Origin: Rhodeus uyekii
Taxonomy: Eukaryota; Chordata; Actinopteri; Cypriniformes; Acheilognathidae
Reading direction: 5' to 3'
Length of the DNA stretch: 64,000 bases
Assembly (NCBI GenBank): GCA_037043235.1
Contig: JAWRVZ010000101.1
Span: forward strand, 1,781,001-1,845,000
Shown: piece by piece, positions 33,767 through 48,300 of the stretch
Numbering within the stretch: position 1 is the first letter of the stretch
How the letters are laid out: each line of letters starts with the position of its first letter
Notes under the pieces: model-generated
Told to the model about the DNA's origin: nothing
Databases searched by the model: none
Seen by the model: only the letters and a program-made list of their open reading frames with translations
Position numbers and translations under genes: made by a program

Positions 33767-36355
33767 ACTTCCATCAAACAAGTGCAATTTTGCTCAATTT
33801 CATCTGCTTCAAATATACCATATTGTAAAATGCCATGCATTGTAATACAGTTAAGAGTTGATACACATGTACATTTCTCACATACCTTAATATGCTTTGC
33901 TTGTGGTCATTACTTATTGGTCCAGTGTAGCCACAGTCCAGAATTTCTTTTGTGTAGTTGGACAAGTCAGATGCATCTTCAATCTACAAGTAAAATTGTA
34001 TCTTTAACAAATATTAACAAGCATTGTTTACTGCCAAATTGACCAACGAATCAAATCCAACGATCCAAATCCAATTTATATCTATATATATAAAATATCT
34101 AATGAAATTCTTTCAACAAGTCCTACCATTTTGATTAGTGGAGATATCCCTGTGTCATGCACACCATCTGTTTTAATGTCACCAGTAACAAGGTATTGGT
34201 AACACCACTCTTGCATAAACCGTGGTGCCGGTCCTCCCTGGGCAATGCTCACAGCAAATATTTCACCTGCAACTCTAGAGATATATAGTGTTTTATGTAT
34301 GGATAACAGTTATTGATACTAATATACACTCACCTATAGGATTATTAGGAACACACACTAATACTGTGTTTGACCCCCTTTCCCCTTCAGAACTGCCTTA
34401 ATTCTACATTGATTCAACAAGCTGCTGAAAGCATTCTTTAGAAATGTTGGCCATATTGATAGGAGCATCTTGCAGTTGATGGAGATTTGTGGGATGCACA
34501 TCCAGGGCACGAAGCTCCCGTTCCACCACATCCCAAAGATGCTCTATTGGGTTGAGATCTGGGGACTGTGGGGCCATTTTAGTGCTGTGAACTCATTGAC
34601 ATGTTCAAGAAACCAATTTGAAATGATTCAAGCTTTGTGACATGGTGCATTATCCTGCTGGAAGCAGCATCAGAGGATGGACACATGGTGTCATGAAGGG
34701 ATGGACATGGTCAGAAACAATGCTCAGGTAGGCCGTGGTATTTAAATGATGCCCAATTGGCACTAAAGGGCCTAAAGTGTGCCAAGAAAACATCCCTCAC
34801 ACCATTACACCACCACCACCAGCCTGCACAGTGGTAACAAGGCATGATGGATCCATGTTCTCATTCTGTTTGTGCCAAATTCAGACTCTACCATCTGAAT
34901 GTCTCAACAGAAATCGAGACTCAACAGACCAGGCAACATTTTTCCAGTCTTCAACTGTCCAATTTTGTTGAGCTGGTACAAACTGTAGCCTCTTTTTCCT
35001 ATTTGTAGTGGAGATGAGTGGCACCCGGTGGGGTCTTCTGCTGTTGTAGCCCATCCGCCTCAAGGTTGTGCGTGTTGTGGTTTCACAAATGCTTTGCTGC
35101 AAACCCCAGGTTGTAACGAGTGGTTATTTCAGTCAAAGTTGCTCTTCTATCACCTTGAATCAGTCGCCCATGACCTCTGACCTCTAGCATCAACAAGGCA
35201 TTTTCTCCCACAGGACTGCCGCATACTGGATGCTTTTCCCTTTTCACAGCATTCTTTGTAAACCCTAGAAATGGTTTTGCATGAATCTGAGTAAATCATG
35301 AAATCCCAGTAACTGAGCAGATTGTGAAATACTCAGACCGGCCCGTCTGGCAGCAACAACCATACCACGCTCAAAACTGCTTAAATCACCTTTCTTTCCC
35401 ATTCTGACATTCAGTTTGGAGTTCAGGAGATTGTCTTGACCAGGACCAACCCCTAAATGCACTGAAGCAGCTGTCATGTGATTTGTTGATCAGATAATTG
35501 CATTAATGAGAAACAGGTGTTCCTAATAATCCTTTAGGTGAATGTAGACTGGTATAGTTTTATGATTAGTGTATACGTACTGGGTGTTATTTCAAATAAA
35601 GAAAATATATCTTAATTAATTTACTCTTGGGATATTCCAAACTTTTCCTTCTACAGAAAAATAAGATATTCAGAAGAATGTCTCATCTGTTTTTGTACAT
35701 ATAATAAACATAAATGAGGTTTAAAACACAAATTAATTATTTTATATGGACAGAAACATTCTTCAAAAAAAATAATCTTTTCTGTTGTTATTCAGCAGAA
35801 AACAGAACGGTTTGCAACACTACGAGGGTGAGTAACCTACTGAAAATGAACTGTGTGATTATGAAGCAAAGCCAAAATCTAAAGGCAAGACACACACCTG
35901 AACAGCTCATTATCCAGATCATTGAGGGAGTACTTAGGCATCTTTCCGCTCTTCGCATCACCTTCAAAGAGACGTTCTTCGATGCCAGCAACCATCGCTA
36001 ATTCCAGAACAAAAGATGAAATATCATTAGGCTAGAGAGAGGCTGTGGTGATTTCAGATGCAGACAGGCAATGTTTTATAATAAAGAAATTGTTGAACTA
36101 TTTTAAACATCTGTACATGTCTGCTGAATGAGTGATTAAAGCAAACTACACACTGGACAGAAATTCCTTCCTCAGCGCCCCTGTGTCAACTCCCGACTCT
36201 CCCAGAAAGGTGATTTTCAAGGGATTGACAGGGCTTCCTGTTTTCTGACGTTTCCACAGCTTCAGACTTCTTTCAATCATGTTGTCTCGTGACACACAGA
36301 TTTCAAATGTCTTTGTGATGTTTATCTGTGCTGCTACATGACGAATCACATCCTC
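31232..36355 (-). CDS. WASP-HECT exons 13-19 (HECT domain)
   Basis: Seven exons encode a whole HECT domain of the fish G2E3-like type. N-lobe: FEICVSRDNMIERSLKLW, VNPLKITFLGESGVDTGALR, MVAGIEERLFEGD, VAGEIFAVSIAQGGPAPRFM. Then DCGYTGPISNDHKQSI, MLQQLRKGLEIYDLIKVM, SHYILSHLAPEMSPTGSS. C-lobe: KIMQWMTGQAHRHLL, and YPIVSACTNTITFPTV matching the LPxAxTCxxxLxLP active-site pattern; the Cys codon is 31325-31327. A Tc1 element lies in intron 14, a pogo-like element and a SINE in intron 16. Confidence 0.92.
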
Positions 36356-39300
36356 CTTACTGTAAAGAACAAAAGAAAAATGATTTGTCTTTTTATGACC
36401 TGTGCAATGTACTAATTAGAACCGAAGCAATAAACATAGTCAGGAAAGTTACCATGAGATGTGACCCAAATCAGAACCCGGTACCTCTTCTGGCTCTCCA
36501 TCCAGACTAATGTATTTAAAAAAGAAACAAAAAGATACTAATTCATGTATATACAGCATTTTTTTTTTTTACTGAAACACTTAAAGACCTGAAAATCATC
36601 ACTCAAACTCATGCCATTCCAGACCCAGAGAACCACAGAACAACTTTTATGATTTTATCATTGTTTTCGCCATTGCTACATTTCATTTGGTCTCTGTATA
36701 CAGTTATACAGAGTTTTAAATAACTGCATTTGGGCATTTTTTACATCATGCAGTTATCATATGGCTTCAGAGAATGGCACTTTTAGGTGACTTTAAGCTT
36801 TAATGTAAACCATTATTACCATTACCTTTCTCCACAAAAGCTTGCATGCGACTCTAATTCTGAAACTGGAAATGTTCCTGTGCATATTGGGCACTGGTCC
36901 TCAAGTGCCTAAACATTAAAGACAAAAAATGATGCAGGGCCAATTTTGTGAAAGTAATTGATTATTGTTCAGTTTAGCTTTTGCTTGTGTACCTCCTGAG
37001 GGTGATGTTTAACACTGGATGATGCTGCAGGTCTAATGTTTTGTCCTGAAGATGTTGCATCATTGGAAGATCTATTTTTCCTTGAAGATGCTGCCTCCTC
37101 TAAATTACATAATTCAACTAATTAGTAAAACTAATTATTTTGTCATCAACAAATAAGTAAAAGGACACACCGACACATCATCAGCCCACAGTCTTGAAGT
37201 AACAGTAACTTGGAGGCAAGCCTTCTGATTGGGTTTCTTTTTATCATTGCAGAATTATGCAAAAGGGAAAGTAACCAACCAGACGACTGTAGCGCTAACG
37301 TGGAGGTGTGCGATGCGGAAGCTCGAGGAGACACGGAGATCCAACAGAAAACACTTTATTCTACAACTGAGAAACAAAAGCGGCACTAAACAGTGCAAAA
37401 ACTCTGAATACTTAGAATACCCAGAAAGAGCATCCACACACAGAGAACAGACTTGAAAGATAAGGGAGAAAATGAGGGTTTAAATAGGCAGGATAACGAG
37501 GAGCTACTACTACTAACAAGGGGAGTGGCTGACGTGAAGGACAGAAACACAGAAGGATCACACAGGCGGAAAGTAATGAAACACGACATGACTGTGACCG
37601 TAGCTCCTCCTCCCGGAAGGTGCGACCTCGTGCTTAAACTGGACCAACCGCAGAGGGAGGAGGGGGACCAGGGGGAGGACAGAACAGACATGGAACAAAA
37701 AACATGAGTCCACAGTAACTAAACAGTCCAGGGTGGAGCAGGTGGGACAAGGGGCCAGGCACAGGAAAAAGTCCAGGGTGGAGCCAACGGACCGAGTAGC
37801 TCCAACGAGACCGCTGGACCAGAAGGCCAGAAGGAGGAGTGATGCTGTGATCCATCCTGGAAAGTCTTTAGTGGCCGACCAACCTGGTCGATTGTTCTGT
37901 AACGTTAACGAGGAGGTGTGCGATGCGGAAGCTCGAGGAGACACGGAGATCCAACAGAAAACACACACGTTTATTCTACAACGGAGAAACAAAAACGGCA
38001 CTAAACAGTGCAAAAACTCGGAATACATAGAATACCCAGAAAGAGCATCCACACACAGAGAACAGACTTGAAACTGGTTACAACAATCGACAAAGACAAG
38101 GGAGAAAATGAGGGTTTAAATAGGCAGGATAATGGGGAGCACCTGAACTACTAACATGGGGAGTGGCTGACGTGAAGGACGTAAATACAGAAGGATCACA
38201 GTGACGAAAGTGACGAAACACGACATGACTGTGACAACGTCATCATTATTTAAAAATGACTCCATTGTAGTACAACATTTGATCATCATTGCTCAGATCT
38301 ACTTGTAATATCGGCACCCAAACTCTTGGACTCACCTCGCCGAAGTTCCTTTTTTATAGCCTCTACTCCTCCTTTCTTCTCAATGAAGTCATAGATATCC
38401 TTACACATCTCTTTGTCTTTGAGCTCGGCCTCAGAAATGCCACACATGTCAAACAGGTTCTTTAGGTCTGGATCCAGGTTATTCAACTGAGAGTGAAACA
38501 AAGAGTGAACCGTAAACAAACAAACAGAAAGAATCTAAACACAACTTGATTCAAATCAGAATTAACTTCTACTTGTAACTTCTTCTACTTGTAACTTCTG
38601 TTGTAGTATATAAAAAGTTTGAAAAACATTATTTTAGTTAATTAAAAAGCAGCTTTACTTTATGAAACATGAAAAACAGCGTCAGAAGTCCAATTTCGTT
38701 TATTCATCACAGCTTTATGTGTTTCGCAATGAAAGCAAACAGGAAAAGGAACTCACATCAAAGCCTGTGTTGGGATCCCATCCTACATGCCCAGTGTGCC
38801 TAAAATCAGATTTCATATCACTGGATGATGCTGCAGGTCTAAGGTTTTGTCTTGAAGATGCTGCATCATTGGAAGATCTATTTTTACTTGAAGATACTGC
38901 CTCCTCTAAATTAAATAAACGAATTAGTAAAACTCATTATTTTGTCATAAAAAAATAAATAAAAGATCACAAAAAAAGTCTTCTTAAGGCTCAAACATAA
39001 AGAAGTGGACAGCGACACATCATCAGCCCACAGTCTTGAAGTAACAGTAACTTGGAGGCAAGCCTTCTGATTGGGTTTCTTTTTATCATTGCAGACTCAT
39101 GCAAAAGGGAAAGTAAACAACCAGACGACATTATTAGTTAAAAATGACTCTATTGTAGTACAACATTTGATCATCATTGCTCAGATCTAGTTGTAATATC
39201 AGCACCGAAACTCTTGGACTCACCTTGCTGTCGAAGTTCCTGTTTTACAGCCTCTACTCCTCCTTTCTTCTCAATGAAGTCATAGATGACCTTAGACGTC

Positions 39301-42300
39301 TCTTTGTCTTTGAGCTGGGCCTCAGAAATGCCACACATATCAAACAAGTTCTTTAGGTCTGGATCCAGGTTATTCAACTGAGCGTGAAACAAAGAGTCAA
39401 CCGTAAACAAATTAACAGAAAGAATCAAAAACACAACTTGATTCTAATTAAAATCAGAATTAACTTCTACTTCTTGTGTTGCAGTATATAAAAAGTTTGA
39501 AAAACATTATTTTAGTTAATTAAAAAGCAGCTTTACTGTATGAAACATGAAAAACAGCGTCAGAAGTCCAATTTCGTTTATGCGGATTTATGTGTTTCAC
39601 AATGAAAGCAAACAGGAAGTGGAACTCACATCAAAGCCTGTGTTGGGATCCCATCCTACATGCCCAGTGTGCCTGAAATCATATTTCACTCATCTTTACT
39701 ATGATCATTACTAATATCAACTCCAAGTTGCTCTGTTTATCAAAGTAAACTCACCGAAAATTGCTCGGGGTGCTGATGTCAGCTTTGAGTAAGCTCTTCT
39801 TACGAGCCATAGGACATTTTGGTACTGAAAAAGTCAAAATAAAAGAAATGTTTAAATAATGCATTCACTGATGCCATCAAACACTTTTTCTAATATAAAA
39901 TGTTAATATTTTTTATAGCGTGTTAACTGTCAGTGTCCATGTTGCCCCAGACTCTCACACTCCTCCCCCTCGCTCCCAGTTACCCAAACACTGATCCCTG
40001 CACCTGTCCCCAATCACTGACACTATATCACCTGCCCTCACACAGAAACCAGTGTCTCGTCTCAGTATGCCTAGATTGTCTCCATGAGAATCCCTGTGTC
40101 TGTTCCACGCATGAAAACTCTTCTTGTGTTCTCCAAGACTCAGCATTGCTTCCACATCCAGATAAGCTGTCATTCACACTACCTGTTGCACTTTATCACC
40201 AGTTCACCACTTTGTGCCCTATTCAAATAAAACTTCCATTGAACCCGCGTCAGTGTGCGCTTCTCCATCATGACACATGTAGCACTAACTGCAGCGCATG
40301 CATGTGGTTCTGAAGCGATGCGCCGCGTTTATAATGTGAACAGCAAAATAGACTGACATTAAAATATACATTTTTCTTTTTGATTTTGGGGTGAAACATG
40401 ACCTGGAAATTTATTTTCGCAATTTGATTATTTAACATATATTCCAAGCATATATTCCAAGAATTTGCCAACATAAAAACATTTTAATCGGTAAACTTAT
40501 GTTAAGTCAGTCTTATGTTAAGTTTAGTTTAGACAGAATTAGCATTCATGTAATTCATTAGTAAACAACAAAATTAAGATAACTGTTACTAAATTCATCA
40601 CTGTATGACTTCAACTGTAAGGTTAATGTTAACAGTTACAGAACAGGAAGGAATGTTCTAATGGTGTAAGAAGATCCGAGAGATATTTAACATTATTTTT
40701 TCCGGAAAATACTTTATCCCGGCAGAAGTTGCTGAGTCATTCGACAAATCAGAAGAACACAAGTGAAGTTAAGGAAAGATATAGCCTGCTGTGCTGTTGT
40801 ATTTACCGGTTTTCTTCTTTCTTCTAGCCAGAAGTTCATTAATTGCATTCTTGAAGCGCTTTTCTTCTTCCTCACTGTCAAAGTTGAGAGCAAACTGCCA
40901 CGCCTGAGGACAAACACATTAAAGAAATGACAAACTCATTATATACACACTGCTTGTTGAGAAACGGATGGATGGACGGACGGATAGATTTTTAATACAG
41001 GATTAAGAAGACAATTAATCGATGTTCGTTCACATCCTCGACGTTCGTTCACATTGCTAAATACAATACTAGATTATTTAATAAATTGTAATTGTCAGCT
41101 TTAATCTAAGTTGCTAAACGCGTTAGCATTGTGCTATCTTACTTAATTACTGTCCGTGCATACAGCGTTTTCTCGCTCACGCCTTTTTTCCGAGTTCATC
41201 AAACAACTGGTGAATTGGATCAACAAACAAGGTGAGTCATGTCATCTTCTCCTGTAATTGTTACATGTACTGTCTGCTTCATGTATAGTTTGTCTGTCTC
41301 TGGCAGCATTAAGCGCTTCACATGTGATAAATGTAGGGACATATTCAGGCTGACATAGAAGATCTCAGAATTAGAGACATGCATCCAAACTTTAATCGAG
41401 GATAGTAAGAATGCAAGGGCTGTAGATACTACTTTGGATGCGACTAGCTTAGCAAACCCTGTACATTGTTCGGTTCTGGTTTTTAGAGCCCGTGCAGCAG
41501 GGCAACTGGATGACTGTGAGACGGCATAATCGCGAGTCAAAAAACCACTGTTCCATTCCGATTAGATCATCAAACAGGTTCTCCCCACTCAGTGACGCAC
41601 TCACTGAGAAACTTGTTGAAAGTGCCCTAGTGATTGGCGATTCTATTACTCGGAATGTGAAAATAGAGACTCCAGCCACAATAGTCACATGTTTGCCGGG
41701 AGCCAGAGCGCCTGACATCAAAGCAAATTTAAAAGTGTTGGCTAAGGCTAATCATAAATATTCAAAGATTGTTAATCACGTCGGCGCTAATGATGTCCAA
41801 AAACTAAAACTTCTCTAAAACTAATATTAAAGAGGTGTGTGAACTCACAAGCACGATGTCAGGCACTGTAATTTGCTCTGGCCCTCTTCCTATGCGCAAG
41901 AGTTATGAGATGCTTAGCAGATTATCCTCACTCAATGGCTGGATGTCTAAGTGGTGCCAGCAGAATAACATAGGGTTCATTGACAATTGGAAAAGTTTTT
42001 GGGGCAGACCTGACCTGTTGAAAAGAGATGTTATTCATCCCACCTGGGATGGTGCTGCTCTTCTCTCTAGTAATTTGGCACATAGTCTTAGAGCTGAACC
42101 TTGACTAACTGGGGTCCAGGTTAGGAAGCAGACAAACTGGCTAAACCCATCGTCTGCTAGCTGTCTCACGTCACAGAGTTCAGATAAATTCCAACACATA
42201 GAGACTCTTTCTCCTAGATATCCTATAGAGACTGTGTCTGTTCCCCGAATTAGCAAATAAGGGTAAATTTTTTTATTGATTTACAAACAACTAAGAATGG

Positions 42301-45300
42301 ATATAACACAAATGAACAAATGATAAAGCTTGGGTTACTGAATATACGATCCTCAAAAGCACTTATTGTAAATGATATGATTACAGAACATAAACTAGAT
42401 GTACTGTGTTTGACAGAAACTTGGCTAAAACCAGACGATTATATTACTTTAAATGAGTCCACCCCTCAAGATTACTGTTATAAACATGAGCCTCGTCTGA
42501 AAGGTAAAGGAGGAGGTGTTGCTGTAATTTATAGTAACACGATCAGTACTGCTCAAAAGTCTAATTTGAAACATAATTCTTTTGAAGTGATGGTCCTTAA
42601 TATAAAATTATCTAGTGCAAGTAATAATTCCTGTTTAACTTTTGAGCTGGCTATTCTATACAGGCCACCAGGGCACCAGATTTTATCAAAGAATTTGCTG
42701 ATTTTCTCTCAGAATTAGTAATGGCTGCAGATAAAGTCATAATTGTCGGTAATTTTAATATCCATGTAGATCATGAAAAAGACGCATTGGGATTGGCATT
42801 TAGAGACATTTTAAACTCTATTGGAGTTACACAACATGTATCAGGACCCACTCATTCTCGTAGTCATACTTTAGATCTAATATTGTCGCATGGGATCAAT
42901 GTTGATACTGTTCAAATTCTGCAGCAGAGCGATGACATCTCAGATCATTACTTAGTTGCGTGTAGATTACCTTTAGCCAAAGTCGAAAAACAAACTCCCT
43001 GTTATAAATATAATAGAACTATCACTTATAGCACAAAAGATAGCTTTATAAATAATCTTCCTGATCAGTTTGATCTACTTAACATCCCAGATAGCCTAGA
43101 AGAACTTGATGTTGCAACAGAAACTATTAACTCTCTCTTTTCCAGCACTTTAGACACTGTTGCTCCGTTGCACTTAAAGAAGATTAAAGAAAATAGTCCA
43201 ACACCGTGGTACAACGAACACACACGGGCCCTCAAGAGAGCAGCCAGAAAAATGGAGCGGAGCTGGAAAAGAACTATGCTTGAGGTTTTTCGCATTTCAT
43301 GGAAAGAAAGCTCTATTGTATTCAGAAAGGCCTTAAAATCAGCTTGATCTGCTTACTTTTCTACCCTCTTTGAAGAAAACAAATACAACCCTAGGTATTT
43401 ATTTGATATAGTGACTTAACTAACAAGAAATAAAGCCTCAACCCCAGATGCTTTAAAACAGCACAGCAGTAATGACTTCATGGACTTCTTTACTTGCAAA
43501 ATTCATAATATTAGAGAGAAAATTATAACCATGCAACTGTCACAATATCACAAAATACAGTAGTACCTCAAAGTACAGTAGTACCTCAAGATCCGAAAGG
43601 CTCAATTTACTTACTTTACTGCTCTACACACGAAAAGTTTTCAAGATACGAAAGGTTTCTGAAAGTCCGAGATTCGCCCCATAACAATTTTGAAACTCGC
43701 GCCGCACGCCGCCATCTTAGTTATAGTAGACTCGCTACCATCCTCCTGCTCTCCCATTGGTTCCTGATGCTAGAGATCCTTCTCTCTAATTGGACAGCAT
43801 CCCTCCCATCATGCATCTTCTATACGTACGTGCTGGCATGCTTTAGCTCAGCCACTCCGCACCCGAAACTTTAAATTTTTTATGTTTTTGTAAAGTTAAG
43901 TGTATGTACGTACGTTATCTGCCGTTTGTCCTCCTCCTCCACTGCCGCCACTTTCGGAGATAGCCTCACTCGAAAGGTAAGCTTCGACATTTCACGCTAT
44001 TTCATTGTTTATAGGTCAATTTAGCTTTATTATGAAATTTAATGGGGTGTTTTTGGAGGGCTTGGAACGGATTAGCCATTTTACATGTAAAATATGTTCC
44101 AAGATACAAAAAACTTATTATAAGAAGGCCGCCTCGGAACGGATTAATTTCGTATCTCAAGGTACCACTGTACAATACATTTTAGTGTCCCTGAAGAAAA
44201 ATTAATTGCTATTGGGGAGGAAGAATTGTCTAAACTAGTTAAATCATCAAAATCAATAACATGTATGCTAGACCCAATACCAACTAAACTACTGAAAGAG
44301 ATGCTTCCAGAAATCATAGATCCTCTTCTTAATATTGTTAATTCATCTTTGTCATTAGGATACGTACCAAAAACTTTTAAGCTGGCCGTAATTAAACCGC
44401 TTATTAAAAAACAACAACTTGATCCTACAGAATTAGTTAATTACAGGCCGATATCAAATCTACCTTTTTTGTCAAAGATTCTAGAAAAGGCAATATCTTC
44501 ACAACTATGTTCCTTTCTAGAAAGAAACAGCATCTACGAGGATTTCCAGTCAGGATTTAGACCATATCATAGTACTGAGACTGCTCTCATTAGAGTTACA
44601 AATTATTTGCTTTTATCATCCGATCGTGGTTGTATCTCTCTGTTAGTGTTACTGGACCTTAGTGCTGCATTTGATACAATCGACCACAAAATCCTTCTAA
44701 ATAGACTTGAAAACTATGTTGGCATTAGTGGAGTTGCATTAGCCTGGTTCAAGTCATACTTATCTGACCGTTATCAGTATATAGCAGTAAATGAGGAGAT
44801 GTCATATCGATCACGGGTTCAGTATGGAGTTCCTCAAGGTTCAGTACTAGGACCATTGCTTTTCACCCTGTACATGCTTCCTTTGGGTGCAGTTATTAGG
44901 AAGCATGGCATTAGCTTTCACTGTTACGCTGATGATACTCAGCTCTATATTTCTTCTCATCCTGATGAAACGTACCAATTCACTAAATTAACAGAATGCA
45001 TAACTGATATAAAAAATTGGATGACTAATAACTTTCTACTGCTTAATTCTGAAAAAACAGAGATTCTAATTATTAGACCAAAAAGTTCAGCACGTAATAA
45101 TCTAGACTACTGCCTAACACTCAATGGCTGTTCTGTCAAGTCTTCGTCGTCAGTTAGAAACCTGGGTGTGCTCTTTGATACCAATCTTTCATTTGAAAGC
45201 CATGTTTCTAGCATCTGTAAAACGGCATTCTTCCATCTTAAAAATATATCTAAATTGCGACATATACTCTCTAAGAAAAATGCGGAAAAGTTAGTTCATG

Positions 45301-48300
45301 GGTTCATGAGTTCAAGGCTAGATTATTGTAATGCTCTACTAGGTGGTTGCCCTGCACGTTTAATAAACAAATTCCAGCTGGTCCAAAATGCAGCAGCTCG
45401 TTTTCTTACTAGAACCAGGAAGTATGAGCATATTTCCCCAGTTCTGTCAAACCTGCACTGGCTTCCTATTAAACACCGAATACATTTCAAAATCTTGCTA
45501 ATGACTTACAAAGCATTAAATGATTTAGCTCCACAGTACTTGAGCGATCTCTTAACACATTATAGTCCTTCACGTCTATTGCGATCCCAAAATACTGACC
45601 AGCTTATAATAACTAGAATATCAAAGTCAACTGCTGGTGGTCGATCCTTTTCCTATTTAGCTCCTAAACTCTGGAACAGTCTTCCTAATACAGTTCGGGA
45701 AGCAGACACAATCTGTCAGTTTAAATCTAGACTAAAAACACATCTCTTCAACCTGGCATACACATAACACATTATACATACATTTTTAATCATGTAAAAT
45801 GATTGTTAGGCTGCATAATTTAGGTCAGCCGGAACCGGGAACATTCCCATAACACCTGATGTACTCGATACATCAGAAGAAGAATGGCATCTACGCTGAT
45901 ATTATTCTCTGTTTATTCTGAGGTTATCATGGTCAGCTGGATCCGGGCCGTATCCAGATCAGATAAAGGACCTGCACCTGGACACGAGCACAGCACTGCC
46001 CTGCCCTGTGTCTGTTTTTTTATTTCCACGCCAGGTATGCGTATGTGTGTGTGAGTGAGTAAGAGAGAGAGGGAGGCTGGGGGGACTGTGTGTTCTATGG
46101 ATCAAATAGTCTGACGCGGTTTTTAAGATCTGCATTCCTTTATTTTGTATGAAATACAGCAAGAAAGTGTCAGACACTCAGTGCGTGAAGTTAAAAAACT
46201 GGATAGAGCAGCAGACGGTAAAAAAAAAATCTCCGACAGGCAGAGATGCCACGCTAGTCGCATTCTGCCAAGAACCACGTCTGAACAAACCCCACGTTTA
46301 CCAGAACTCTACTGGTTAATAAGTAAGTACTACAAACAAACCGAAATAAAAACAAACCTGAAGCTGAAGAAACCCTAAACGTTAACGGAAAAGACCCGCG
46401 ACCCTGAGTGACTGAGAGAGAAAGTTCAGCGTGTGAATGAGCAGGGTGGAGCCGCGAGATGCATCAAATCTGCATGTGTAGGGGAGGGGCGCTGTGACTA
46501 GGCTATCACAGAACACAGACACAGTCAGCTACCCAATGAGGATTTTAATTCAATCCGAGCACAGATATTGACTCGTATTACTCGTATGATACTCGTACTC
46601 TGCAAATATGCTTTATCCGTACCGGATACTCGTTTCAGCTGAGTATCCGGCTCAACTCTAGTACACATGGACTTTGACTCCAGCTTTATCAGTTATTGGC
46701 ACAACCTTACGTCTGCAGAGGTGAAGCACAAGAGTACAGAACAGATTCGACACATAGGTTGAGCACTTACATCTGCAGCAAACGTGACAAAATCAGGCCT
46801 GGAGTTGTTTATTGAAAAGTTGCTGATCAATTCTTGAGCAAACAAGATTTTTCCTTCCTGTCAAACCAGAATAAGAAACCATTTACTTCATACTAAGAGC
46901 AAGATGAACATAAGGAATCTTAAAAAACGCATCTGACTTACTTTCATATCAAACACCCTGATAAAATATGATCTCTGATGGTAATCTTTCACAAGACAGG
47001 CCACACCAGAGCACTTCTTCAGCCAGGAAGAGTTTCTGTCGGCTCCATAGACCTGCGCCACTGCTGAACACAAACTCTGCAGACACAAAAACAAAACATC
47101 AACCTTTAAACTATTAAACTGAGCCTGCAATTGTGATTTATTTCAAATAAATACAATTACCGTATTTATTCGAGTATATCGCGCACACGTGTATAACGCG
47201 CACCCCTGATTTTCGATTAAAAATCGGTATAAAATTTTGTTTCACACCAAGCATTGTAATTGACAAAAACCTTTGTTGAACACGTGCAGCCATGATAAAA
47301 AACATTTATTTATTGTATAACATATACTTATATAACATATATAACTTATCTAAAATATATAACATATATTTATTAACAACATAAACTAATGAACACAATA
47401 CCGAAAGAGAATTACCGGTACAAATATTTATTTAAAAACCTTCGACGTCAGATTCCTCATCAGAGACACTAAAGAGTTGCTCCCATTCTTCTGGAGTTAA
47501 TTTTTCATCAGTGTCCCAGTTGGCAGGAACATCTGTTTCTCCGGTTTCTTCTGCGTCTGAATGGGCGAGGAAATGAAGCGGCGAGGGGACGTTTTTTTTT
47601 CTTCGCCCTCACGTACAGTGAGAGGCTGCAGCCTGTGTTACGGGATGTAATGTATCATGCAATCGGCAATCGATTGCTTTGGGCTATGTTGCGGTTGTTG
47701 CCGCGGTTTATGTTTGAATACAGTTGCTGAATTGCACTCACGAGTCTGCCTTTTATTTTATGCATATATTGCTACTTAAACAGCCTGTAAAATGCGCAGC
47801 GCGAACTCACAATTCGCCGGCACCCTCAAAGGACCGGCCATCAAAACAAACCCCCAGCCCAGCCCAGCCCAGCGCTCGTGCATAACGCGCATCCCTAACT
47901 TTGATTTATTTTTTTGGTAGAAAAATTTGCGCGTTATACTCGAATAAATACGGTATGTTTGTCACATTAACTCACGATGAAAAGTGTTATTTTCAAAATG
48001 AATTTTAAAGTTGACCTCTTATGCCACTCTGAGTGTTCGAAAAAACCTGCCAGTCTGATTAGCTGGCTGGTGGCTGGCAGTGTGCCACGGCAAGAAGTTT
48101 AAGCAGACATTGATTTTTTGTACTTTATTCTGCAACTTGGTAGCTCTGCCCAAGAAATTATTCTGTATTTTGTATTTTCATCAGCAAAAATCAGTTTGCT
48201 ATCAAGTTGAAATGAAAAAAATATAGCTGCAAGCAGCCATGCTTGCAGGGGGCACTAAAAGTCATGCCAGCATTGCTGGCAGCATCAGACCAATCATAAT

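Larger units (their letters stand above)
36993..39690. repeat. Tandem duplication of the CRIB/GBD genomic unit
   Basis: Linker, CRIB and GBD exons and their introns occur twice: for example 37168-37280 equals 39015-39125 (intronic 'atcatcagcccacagtcttg'), and 38280-38520 equals 39170-39430. The proximal unit carries an extra 0.95-kb LTR insertion. Confidence 0.9.
41014..46011 (+). mobile_element. L2 LINE copy c, near full length
   Basis: Same family as copies a and b but with 5' sequence and ORF1. ORF1 (about 41492-42104, broken near 41818) has an SGNH-esterase-like domain: GDSITRN, GANDV, DVIHPTWDG. ORF2 endonuclease is at 42320-43347 in two frames (broken at about 42718). RT is open for 513 codons at 44226-45767 with CYADDTQLY. 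A pogo-like element interrupts it at 43558-44170. The 3' tail is cut off at about 46011 by another repeat. Confidence 0.9.

Noticed and set aside
33449..34042. Long frame across the TA repeat
   Set aside because: It consists of Tyr/Ile runs from the microsatellite and overlaps HECT exon 16 on the other strand.
36826..36908. C2HC finger as a RING or B-box
   Set aside because: Only four metal ligands with C-x2-C-x11-H-x3-C spacing are present, which fits a UBZ4 finger.
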